This document shows positions 55,901-64,000 of a DNA stretch of 64,000 nt, in pieces. The DNA is from Doris montereyensis. Its lineage: Eukaryota > Mollusca > Gastropoda > Nudibranchia > Dorididae. A program made the translations under genes and the position numbers. Where the stretch lies: positions 38,501 through 102,500 of the forward strand of contig JAXRKP010000203.1 of assembly GCA_037039925.1 (NCBI GenBank), given 5' to 3'. The notes beneath the pieces are model-generated. The model did no database searches. It was not told where the DNA came from and worked only from the letters and a program-made list of their open reading frames with translations. The stretch's first letter is position 1, and each line of letters starts with the position of its first letter.

Positions 55901-58900
55901 CACTTACTACGGGAAATTCCTTCAAAGCTCTGTTGCAGATTCGGACCAGGGACTTCATGATCCCAAATCTGGCAGTCTAAGCACTCAGCCGCTGCCACCA
56001 CTTCTATACTCAAAATCCCTGTTTATTTTGACTATTCATGACGATTTGATGAATCTCTTTTTACCTTTACAGAAACGTCTCCAAAAAGAACTACAAGCAA
56101 TGACAAAAGATCCACCAACTGGAGTTAGAGTTAACATGGAAAGTTTATGCAACAGCCTATCTGAGTACGTTCATGTCATTTTTTTGTTAACACTGTATAA
56201 TCGTTTTTTTTTGGTGGTTTTTTTCAAATCTTTTGTATAAGATTAGTATTCACTAGGTTCAGTGTGGGAGACATTTGGGAGACTATGTTGTTAAAAAAAA
56301 CTGTTGGTCCTCAGCTTTTCACTTCCCACCCAGAACTTTGTGTGTAGTATATTTTCCTGCACAGAAACTTGCAGCAAGTCATTGCATCATACTAATCATG
56401 TGGAACGGGCCTCGTCTGTCTTTGACTTAATGCACTGACAGCCATAAACCATTTTGTAAACAATAAATTAAAAATTAGCATCGTTTCTAACATTTTGGAA
56501 AAAAACATGAAACTTCATTGGCTTTAGACAATAAAAAGTCATCTTGCTGAAAAGAGTGCTTTGGGTTTCCTTTTGAGAGCCTACAATATAGGGTGGAATC
56601 GGTAGACCAGAGACAAAGACCGTAACAAATGAGCTCAGTTCCCAGCAAGTTGAAAAGTTATCTCTACCGACCCCCCCCCCGACCCTCCCTGGTCCAGGTT
56701 GGTGGATCAACGTCAGAGACAGACAGTCAAAAGGAAGTCTCAGTTCCCAGCAAAATTTAAAATCCAAGAATCCCTGGGATCACCTTAGTTTTGGATCTCT
56801 AGTCATCAAATTGATGATTCGTGTGTTTCAGTTTTTCCTTCCTCTTACTATCTGATGTGTTTACACTCTGCATTGAAGAAAACATATTTTGTATGTCACA
56901 AGAGGAAGTAATCATCTTATTATTGGAAAAGAATATAATTATTAAATGTAATCTCTTCTTTGATGAACCTGTATTCATTTGTTTGTAATTTTCAAAAATA
57001 ACATTTCAGGTGGATTGTAGACATAGAAGGTGCTTCTGGAACCTTGTATGAGGGAGAGAGGTTTCAACTTGGGTTCAAGTTCTCATCAAGATATCCATTT
57101 GATTCACCACAGGTTAGAGATACTGCCATGCTTGACCAAACAATGTGCTAAATGTACACCTTTTGATGATCTTTATTGTCAATTATACCAGTTTTGTTTT
57201 TCTGTCAATTAAAGATTCCAGATGTAGTATTCAAGTCCTTTCTCTTGACTTGTTCAGTATAATATTATTTGGAAGTAAAGTAGAGAGAAAGAAGTAGAAG
57301 GATGTATGTGAAAAGTCTGATATGCCTAACATATATAGTAGCAGTGTTCCCAAACTTAGATTTTTATAAGGAACATAAGCAAGTGTTTTCTAATGAGCAA
57401 GATTATAAAGAAATTTCATGTGTAGTAGTGTATTCAGCCATTATGTGTAATAGTGTATTCAGTCATTATGTGTAGTAGTGTTATGTGTAGTAGTGTATTC
57501 AGCCATTATTTGTAGTAGTGTATTCAGCCATACTTTTTTAGATCAAAGGTAGAGAAAGTTTAATGTTATGATATGAATTGAATTCTATATCTGTTCATGT
57601 CTTGGTACTGATGCTTTGCTCTCTTGAAAGATCTTCAACCAAATTATGTTTTAATTCTTGTCATCTTGAGTTTTGTTTTGTCTTCTGATGACCGCAGTTG
57701 GTTAGTATGATTATGCATCTCCAACAGCTCCATGAGATAGCCAGGAGCAGTGGGTAATGAAATGATACAAGGTCAATACATGCGTTCATCTTTTTTCCAG
57801 GTGATGTTCATAGGTAACAACATTCCAGTCCATCCCCACATCTACAGCAACGGCCATATATGTTTGTCCATACTAACAGAAGATTGGTCTCCGCGCTTTC
57901 CGTTCAGTCAGTTTGTCTCAGCATAGTCAGTATGTTATCCAGTTGTAAGGAAAAGGTAAATACAATAGTTATTATAGCATTTTATTTCATGTATCATTTT
58001 GTGTCTATTTTAAGCAAAATTAATTGACCTATGGGAGGGAAAAAAACCCAACTGAAACAAAACACGGACATACTACATCACCGAGTCACCGGTTACTCAG
58101 TTGATGGAGTGTCAGGAGACCCGAGTTCAATTCCCAATTCAGACCAAATTTTCTAGCACTTATGTGGACCCATCAGTGGAATGGGTAGCTACATGTTGGA
58201 GGTTTACTCAAACTCAGCGAAAGTAAAAGCAATAGCAAACTACCACATCATGTCAAATGCCTAGGAAAAAATCAGAATTCTATGCCTGATTCTCCTATGC
58301 TCAACTCTTATGTTATTTTACCACATCACCCCCCATGGTAAACAAGTAAAGAAGGGGGAAGAAAATAGTCGTATATATCGTTCAAAATTACATCATCTAT
58401 AAATATCCCATGGAAAACAATTTTCTTAAAAGCACTCAATTTAACATTCAACAAATATCGTGGCTTGCATGCCTCAGTTGACTCAAGGTCAAATACTGCC
58501 AACTGTGACTCGATTCTATGGTGATGGGGGGGGGGGGGCATTAGTTGCTGGGCTAGGCTCCCATTTGCAGTGCGACCGTTGTGGTGGGACAGGAGGAGAG
58601 TGCCGTCTATAGAACATATGGGGACCTTCTAGCTGCCTGCCTCTGTCCCAAAACCTAGCTTACTGTGTGCTGGTTACCACACAGGCCGTCCAAATGAGGG
58701 GGTGATTTGCGTGGACACAGGTGTTTATTTTCTCTGTTGAAGATTGGGAATTGGACCAGTCAGACATCGGCTATCAATGTATGCTAAAAAGCACAACTTC
58801 AAAGTTTGTCGTGAGCATGTTTTTATGAGAAGGGTAGCAATGAATCATTTACTTACGCCCATCGAAAGTTGAAAGAGCTTTCCGTCACTTCCTATGAATA

Positions 58901-61900
58901 CACTTAAAACTTCCTTCTTATCTAACTTTTAGATCTCACTCTTATTTTTAATGTTGGCCAAATGTACTTTTGGTTCCCTTTTTCATTATGAAGATGAGGC
59001 ATTAAAGTGAAAATATATGTGAAACGGGCAATTAGAGGGGCAATTTATGTAGAAAAAATATGTAAATTGCCCCTCTAATTGCCTGATCTCAACGGCAACT
59101 GCAGGTTTCTTTTTCTCCAGAGTATTATAAAATAAGTCGGTAATGGAATCAAATATTCTGTTTTCCTTTATCATACATGTAATCCGATCGCTAATTTAAT
59201 AGGACTTATGCCCGTCAACAATGTGCCACGCATTGCAACCACTCTTCATTACCTATCCATTGTGGGCCCTATTGTACTAAACATTGACCAATCTTCTCTT
59301 CCTAACTCCACCCACTGTACAGCACATCCTTTGTCCCAATAGGATCACTGGTTTGTCATTGGGCAATTAGAATAAAACAGTCTTCCAGACTGCCCACATT
59401 TCTTTCTTGATGTCGTAAGTGGCATGCCATCCTCTTGCGTCTTTAGACCGGGCGCTCATCGCGATTGAGGGACATGGTGTGAACAGTTTTATTGCCCACC
59501 TGTCTGGCATTGGCCGTATCCAATATGACTTCGGGTCTTCGTGGCAAGAGACAGTCAACCCATCCGCACGCTCACCACCTCAGTCTTAAAGAGCTTAATG
59601 GTTTCCAGGTGTCCCCTTTTCTCGCATTAAATTTATCATACAGCTGATGACTTTGCCAAAACAAACGATCTGGCTATGAATTTTTATCGTTGTCTTAATT
59701 TTAACATGAGGATTATGAATCGAAGGAGTTGTAAGATTCTTTCTTTATCAGTTCCCATTCTACCTTTTGGTGTATGGATTCAAATGCCGAGATGATCTTT
59801 CCCCAGGATGCCCTGTCCTGACATTTTCTGTTTCCTTCCAAAAAGATTCTATGCTTCAATGCCTCTTTTATATCTTCTTCCCAGTTTCTCCAAGGTCTGC
59901 CTTTTGGTCTTTTACCTTGGGTTTTAACACTGTATACTGATTTAGCTATTCTATTGTCATTCATTCTGTTTACATTCCCAAACCATCTCAATCAATTTGT
60001 TTCTATCTTAGTTTTTATGCCAGCTGCCTGTACTCTACTGTATTCTCTACTGTTTAAGATCCAGGTTTCGCTGCCATAGAGGAGAGTAGGACAATAAACT
60101 GTATTGTATACTGCCATTTTGGTTTTTGTTTACAATTCTCCCTGCCCAATTTAAAATTTTGTGTTTTTAGCTTCCCTAGTTTTGGTTTTCTTTGCATTTA
60201 CTCTCATTCCTCTTTTATTTAGTTCATTGTTCATAATGTTGATATTCGACTGAAGATCATTTTCTGATTTTCCAAACAGAACTAAATCATCAGCAAATGA
60301 AAGCATTGATGCATTTACTGATTTGAGCTTCCACATACCTACATTCATTTTCTTCATTTTTGAGGATGCTTTTGCAACTGAATCCATAAATGTGATAAAC
60401 AAAAGAGGACTTAGGTAACAACCCTGTCTTACTCCTATATCTACATCAAATTCTGCAGATGTGTTTCCAGCTACTCTCACTGCACATGTTGGTTTATTGT
60501 AAAAACTTTTAATGGCTTCTATTAAATTTTGCTCTACATTGTGTTCTTTTAAGGAATGCCATAGTTCGTCCCTCCTCACAGTGTCAAATGCCTTTTCTAA
60601 GTCAATAAAACACAGGTGCAAGTCAATGTTTCTCTCAAAGAATTTTTCTATTGTTTTTCTTATTGTAAAAATGTGGTCTTGTACACTTCTTTCTGGTCTA
60701 AATCCACTCTGATGCTCTTCAATCTGATCCTCTACTCTTTTCCTTAGTCTCATTTCCAGTATCCTGACATATGCTTTTCCTGAAACACTAAGTAGTGATA
60801 TCCCTCTATAGTTTGAGCATTCCATAGTTGATCCATATTGGTACCACCATTCCCTTTTTTCCAGTCGTCTGGCACATGTTTGGACTTTCATGCTTGTTGG
60901 CATATTGCATGTAGTAGCTTGTCTGCCTATCTCCCTTGGTTTTTAATCGTTTCTGTATAAACTTGATCTGCTCGTGGGGCTTTTCCTAATTTCACTTTTC
61001 TTATAGCTGTTTGGATTTCTTCCATTGATATATCTACATCTTCAGCTGTCTCCTCTGGATTACTTGTTACTCTTACTAATTGATGTTTACTCCTTGTTTC
61101 ATACATTCTGGAGGTGTTATGTAATTGGTAAAAATGGTTTCTCCATGTTTCCATAATTTGGTTGTTTTCTTTCATTATTTCTCCTTTGGCATTCTTAATT
61201 TGTCGTATTGGGCATGCTTTGGTCTTTCTCATGCTCTTCATTTCCCCCAGAACAGTTTTTAATTTCCTGAAGTCTTTGTCCAAGCTCTTCCCATTGTTCC
61301 TGTTTTGCTTTCCTAACTTCCTCTTTGGCGATAGTTCTTTTATTCACGTAATCTATCCTATCCTCTGGTCTCTTCGTTTGCAAGTATTTCTTCCAGGCAT
61401 CCTTTTTTTATCTTAGTCTTGACATTCTCATTCCAACATGCTGTCCTTTTCTTATCTCCTTTAATTTGTTTCCTACCACAGACCTCTTCATACAACTGAG
61501 GAGTGTTTCTTTATGCATCTGCCACTTTCCTTCTATTGTGCTATCATTCAGATCCATCTGTCTTTCAATGATAAATCTTTTTATCCTAGATTGGTATATT
61601 TGTTTTACTACTGGCTTATTTAGTTCCTCTATTTTGAGTTTAGTAGCTTTTTTTTCTTTCCTTTTCTGTTTGTTTTCTTCAGTCAATGATCTCGTTTTGG
61701 CAATCACTTAATGATGATCCCTAAATATTTCTGCTCTTCTGTTTACTGTTGCATCCAATGTACTGTAAAAAAGGGAGCTGCTAACTAATATGTAGTCTAT
61801 CATTGACTTTTCACACCTGTCTTCATTTACTCTTGTATATTTGTGGATATCTTTATGAGGAAAAAATGTGTCAGCTATTTTCATGTTATTCTTTAGGCAT

Positions 61901-63178
61901 AAATTTTGGATTTATGATTCTCTGCAGCTATTTGTAAATCGTGTTTGAAGATATCTTTTTCTTCTTTAGTTGCGTCTTCGTTTTGGTCCATAATTAAATT
62001 TCTCATCCTTTTTGTTAATTATTTACGTCTAATAGCTGTGGGCTTATAAATTTCCAACTTTCTAGTAGCTTTTCTTGCCTTTTATGCACTAGGAGGTCTA
62101 CTTCTGCTCTAGCTCTATCTTTGACATCTACTCCTGAGAAGATTAAAATATGATTCGGTCCTACATTTTCTATTCCTTGTCCTTTTTTCTTTGTTTCTGT
62201 AATGACCAAAATATCTACTTTGAAATTTTCCATTTCTTCAACTAATTCTAACTCTTGTCCATTTATTGCCCTAACATTTCATGTTTCAAAAATCACAGTC
62301 CGTATTCGTTTCCAAGTTCGGCTTCGAAAGATCAAGCCAGTTATATTACATTTATTTCTCTGAATCAGTTTGGTTTTGGATAAGCAGGGGATTAGCCCAC
62401 TGTACCATAGGTAGATAGTGGGGCTGCCACCTTGAGGCCCCCTACCAGTCCTTGTTATTTTCTGTCAGGGTTAACTCCCTTAGCCTTTAGTCATTCAAGA
62501 CCAGCCTACAGGGCAGCAGGTTGTTATTTTCTGTCAGGGTTAACTCCCTTAGCCTTTGGTCGGCCAAGGCCCAACCGGAAGGCAGCAGGAGACTTGCGGA
62601 GGGCGGGATCATCTACTCCCCGTACAGGAGTTGTAAGATTCGCGTTAATTTATTTACACATTGGTCCTATTGGATGAGGCTTTTCTTTATCCAATTTTTC
62701 TCATCCAAATTTGCACAATTACTTAAGTCATAGCTCTCATGCAGTGTGGGTTATGCCCGTTAATGAGGAAACGCTGGATCAGGTCCTTTTTCCCTTAGCC
62801 TTGAATTTTGCACAGCTACATACAGATCTACATCTTGAAAATAAGAATGAACAAACCAGGAAAAGATTTTTAAAAAGAAGCTTCAAATCCTGGACGAAGT
62901 TGACAAGTCACAGGGAAACCCAACTTCACAATTCACATAAATAGGCCTACCCCCAAATTGTTGCCCCATACCTACTTTCGTCCAAATGTCCATTTTGTCT
63001 GCTTCCCAAACACCGGTCATTTAGGCGGTCACTACTGTATATTCCATTTTTAAACGTTATTCTTTTTCTGATAAATTAGAGCATTTCATATTTTTTCACC
63101 AGAAATTACCTCCAGACAATGCCCTCTATGTTCGAACTTGCAGCAAAGATCCAAAAAAGACACGTTGGTGGTACCATG
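46961..63178 (+). CDS. UBE2W: UBE2W: N-terminal-specific ubiquitin-conjugating enzyme E2 (5 of 6 exons)
   Basis: Exons: 46961-46975 (five codons, MTSME), 56073-56164, 57010-57112, 57801-57955 and 63103-63178, all with GT/AG borders. They give 147 codons plus one base, against 151 residues in human; the last three or four residues need an exon past the window. The sequence follows UBE2W closely: KRLQKELQAM, WIVDIEGASGTLYEGERF, FSSRYPFDSPQVMF, then VHPHIYSNGHICLSILTEDW with the catalytic Cys in GHICL. HPH replaces the usual E2 HPN, which is typical of this family, and KKTRWWYH is near the end. UBE2W attaches ubiquitin to the alpha-amino group of substrates with disordered N-termini. A missing base near 57892 puts exon 4 out of frame (TAG follows); restoring phase gives ALSVQSVCLSIVSMLSSCKEK-like sequence. 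Intron 1 is 9.1 kb and full of transposons. Confidence 0.94.
47262..47745 (-). mobile_element. LINE D, 3' portion (separated by piggyBac)
   Basis: On the minus strand it reads VNRRLNKARNSF, YGSECWRMTDRDMNKLSSF and IFWPNKISN, the usual region after the RT catalytic box in endonuclease-RT LINEs, followed by a lysine/arginine-rich tail. It completes the RT found at 51597-53262 once the intervening DNA is ignored. Frame breaks are present. Confidence 0.7.
47746..51590 (+). mobile_element. Decayed piggyBac transposon
   Basis: The transposase is on the plus strand. An acidic N-terminal segment (DNFDLDDSSSDSEEVW, about 48043-48090) is followed by the catalytic domain at 49400-50640. It includes CNYTNAYHEIQAANKPS, YWSTKILFHD, PTKWVMKLRALADS (first Asp, about 49915), LFLDNFYTS (second Asp, about 50045) and GGVDRSDQM (third Asp, about 50345). 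A C-terminal Cys-rich stretch (CKKCNKHFCYNKNRNC, about 50560-50615) ends it. At least three frame breaks make it dead. The left edge abuts TTAA (GTTAAC, 47747-47752), the piggyBac target; the right edge is not resolved. It is inserted in LINE D. Confidence 0.82.
51597..53262 (-). mobile_element. LINE D, endonuclease end and reverse transcriptase
   Basis: On the minus strand: IDHLFINRTWRRT and GSDHHLVVANL (endonuclease C-terminus, 53100-53240), a linker (52392-52820), then NNWRGITLLSIPSK, NEQAGFRKGRNCSDQIFTLR, RQGCVMSATIF and IDFADDW (51800-52280). The endonuclease is cut off at about 53262, the usual 5' truncation. A deletion removes part of the palm domain between 51979 and 52080. It belongs to a different family from the RTE-like element and LINEs A-C. 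Confidence 0.8.
53265..54786. other. UBE2W intron DNA, no feature recognised
   Basis: AT-rich with a G-run near 54083 and a single pogo-like end (CAGTAGTCTCTGCCAAATTG, about 53885). The frames at 53349-53591 and 54342-54651 have no recognisable homology or splice context. Confidence 0.45.
54787..55140. repeat. Unclassified dispersed repeat R, copy 2 (uninterrupted)
   Basis: Matches 44766-44980 plus 45779-45945 in order and orientation. The word AATTTACTCGCCTCACA at 54985-55000 is the empty site for the 798-bp transposon present in copy 1. Confidence 0.8.
55880..56003 (-). mobile_element. SINE family 2, tRNA-like head
   Basis: The minus strand reads GTGGCAGCGGCTGAGTGCTT, then TTTGGGATCATGAAGTCCCT and GGTCCGAATCTGC, a tRNA-like A and B box pair. 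It resembles the head at 31690-31870. It ends about 70 bases before UBE2W exon 2. Confidence 0.5.
56672..56805 (+). mobile_element. SINE family 1 fragment
   Basis: The core TGGTCCAGGTTGGTGGATCA follows a C-run; the word CCCTGGGATCACCTTAGT near the end corresponds to the 3' part of the family. The head and tail are missing. Confidence 0.5.
57415..57537. repeat. ~26-bp minisatellite (about 5 copies)
   Basis: The unit TGTGTAGTAGTGTATTCAGC, then CATTA repeats with one shortened copy. It lies in UBE2W intron 3. Confidence 0.75.
58078..58265 (+). mobile_element. tRNA-derived SINE-like sequence (family 4)
   Basis: GGTTACTCAGTTGATGGAGT resembles an A box and CCCGAGTTCAATTCCC a B box, correctly spaced, followed by an unrelated body to about 58265. 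It is the only copy in the window. Confidence 0.45.
59027..59083. repeat. Perfect 21-bp inverted repeat (hairpin)
   Basis: The arms 59027-59047 and 59063-59083 are exact reverse complements (both read GGCAATTAGAGGGG on their own strand), with a 15-base A-rich loop. It could fold as a stem-loop RNA or be the core of a foldback element. Confidence 0.85.
59740..62625 (-). mobile_element. Non-LTR retrotransposon copy C (family of A and B)
   Basis: Minus sense. The 3' end (AAAG tail, 59738-59750) is followed on the sense strand's upstream side by RWFGNVNRMN, then RT (60151-60903: QSGFRPERSVQDHIF, FIDLEKAFDTVRRDELW, FADDLVLFG), the linker (60927-61700) and a shortened endonuclease (61700-62290: ITETKKKGQGIENVG). 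Two 5' monomers lie at 62450-62600. A perfect 16-bp target duplication AGGAGTTGTAAGATTC flanks it (59724-59739 and 62626-62641). Many frame breaks and deletions make it inactive. It lies in UBE2W intron 4, antisense. Confidence 0.87.
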
Positions 63179-63204
63179 GTAAGAAGCTGACAGTTCCTCT
63201 GTTG

Positions 63205-63366
63205 TGTGCCATTTATTTATTATATATGACATAGAAGTGATTACAGGGACAGTTTGTAGGTGTCTTTAATGCTGCGTTCGGGGGTTAACATTATCAGAAA
63301 ATGGTTATAGGCACGAGTGGGTGTCAATAATACTGCGTTTAGGGTTAACATTATCAAGAGACATGG
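63205..63366. repeat. ~60-bp degenerate repeat, left part
   Basis: Units built on CTTTAATGCTGCGTTCGGGG and GGTTAACATTATCA occur at about 63262 and 63325, and again after the SINE at about 63690 and 63750. The SINE appears to have inserted into this small array. Confidence 0.55.
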
Positions 63367-63640
63367 TTGCCGGTAAAGATAAAGATGGATTTATTGTCTG
63401 TATCCCTGCTTAAGTGCAGGCTTACTGGCTTTACATCATTTATCTCCCAGCAGGTCATTTCATTCAAAGTCCTCAACTCCCTGGGGAGGATACAGTACAG
63501 CAGCTTCTTCGGTAAAACTCTGACAAGATATTTTCTGGGTATAACTGGGTACCACTTCACACCCAAGTCAAGTGTGGAAAACAGAGTGAAGTACCTTTGC
63601 TAAGAGTGCGTCATTGTGACCAGCCTTTGGGTTTTTTTAC
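63367..63640 (-). mobile_element. SINE family 2, longest copy
   Basis: The minus strand runs from a head (CTTAGCAAAGGTACTTCACT, then TTTTCCACACTTGACTTGGG) through CCCAGGGAGTTGAGGACTTT-like body sequence to the tail CCTGCACTTAAGCAGGGATA, then CAGACAATAAATCCATCTTT. It links the head pieces (31690-31870) and tail pieces (37905-38093, 42815-42995) into one family. Confidence 0.65.
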
Positions 63641-64000
63641 AATCTCACAACATTATGGTTTTGCTACAACACTAGACGTGTTTCTGTAATGCTGTACTCG
63701 GGATCACCACTATGAAAGGAAGTGGTTACAAGACCAAATGTGAGTCTTTAATGCTATGCTCGGAGTTAACGTTATTGACACAGACCTAGTTTCTTTTTTC
63801 ATCGCCTCTCAGCGAGTTTGACTTCACTCATAATCTATTTTGATATTTGCCTCCCATTTGAAAGCATGACGTCAATCAAGTTGGACATGTTTTCAAAGCT
63901 ACAGTGAATTTGAAAAAGTCTTTCAGCTGCTCTGCCTGGAAAATAGTTTTATTTTTGGAAGAAAACTTACAAAATTGCTAGAAGTGTGTCTTTAAGGTGG

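Noticed and set aside
56028..56240. 70-residue frame starting MTIHDDLMNLF as an alternative UBE2W start
   Set aside because: The first 15 codons are intron read-through; the acceptor at 56071-56072 and the separate MTSME exon at 46961 give the conserved UBE2W N-terminus.
63671..63690. Possible last UBE2W exon: ACTAG acceptor followed by Asp-Val-Phe-Leu-stop in the right phase
   Set aside because: The upstream pyrimidine tract is poor and the residues do not resemble the usual short acidic C-terminus (DDTC-like); too short to accept.
1..64000. CRISPR arrays, rRNA genes, intact tRNA genes, bacterial-type operons
   Set aside because: None seen. The spaced repeats are eukaryotic minisatellites, and the tRNA-like words belong to SINE heads lacking full cloverleaf structure.

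Overview
The window is animal nuclear DNA, most likely from a mollusc and probably a gastropod. The reasons are intron-split genes with GT-AG junctions, three clearly metazoan ubiquitin and sulfation-pathway genes, dense decayed non-LTR retrotransposons and tRNA-derived SINEs, and many short TCTAGA/AGATCT words (for example 16075-16180, 47130-47280 and 48330-48560), which I associate with gastropod genomes. The taxon is inferred, not proven. There are no bacterial operons, CRISPR arrays or rRNA genes.

Three host genes are supported exon by exon. (1) 3485-18595, plus strand: the 3' half (11 exons, 432 codons) of a ZYG11B-like CUL2 substrate receptor; its 5' exons lie before the window. (2) 46600-37540, minus strand: a complete 5-exon BPNT2/IMPAD1 gene (Golgi PAP phosphatase, about 338 residues). 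(3) 46961-63178, plus strand: UBE2W, the N-terminal ubiquitin-conjugating E2; five exons are visible and the last few codons lie beyond the window. BPNT2 and UBE2W are head to head with only 360 bp between start codons, so a shared bidirectional promoter is likely. ZYG11B and UBE2W both concern protein N-termini (Gly/N-degron recognition and N-terminal ubiquitination), but nothing here shows that they act together.

The rest is introns and a 19 kb intergenic gap (18.7-37.5 kb) full of repeats. These are: an RTE-like LINE (4268-7659) flanked by direct repeats of about 165-200 bp; three copies of a second LINE family with tandem 5' monomers (21.7-25.0, 25.9-27.85 and 59.7-62.6 kb); a third LINE split by a decayed piggyBac (47.3-53.3 kb); a 798-bp DNA transposon with an 8-bp target duplication and a paralogous empty site elsewhere in the window; three small inverted-repeat elements; several SINE families; and tandem arrays with 66-, 74-, 50-, 100- and about 27-bp units.

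Each host gene carries at least one apparent single-base phase break in conserved coding sequence (near 3620, 17591, 38560 and 57892). I read these mainly as consensus indel errors. No wholly new biological system is evident; the most unusual items are the transposon structures and the arrays inside the ZYG11B introns.
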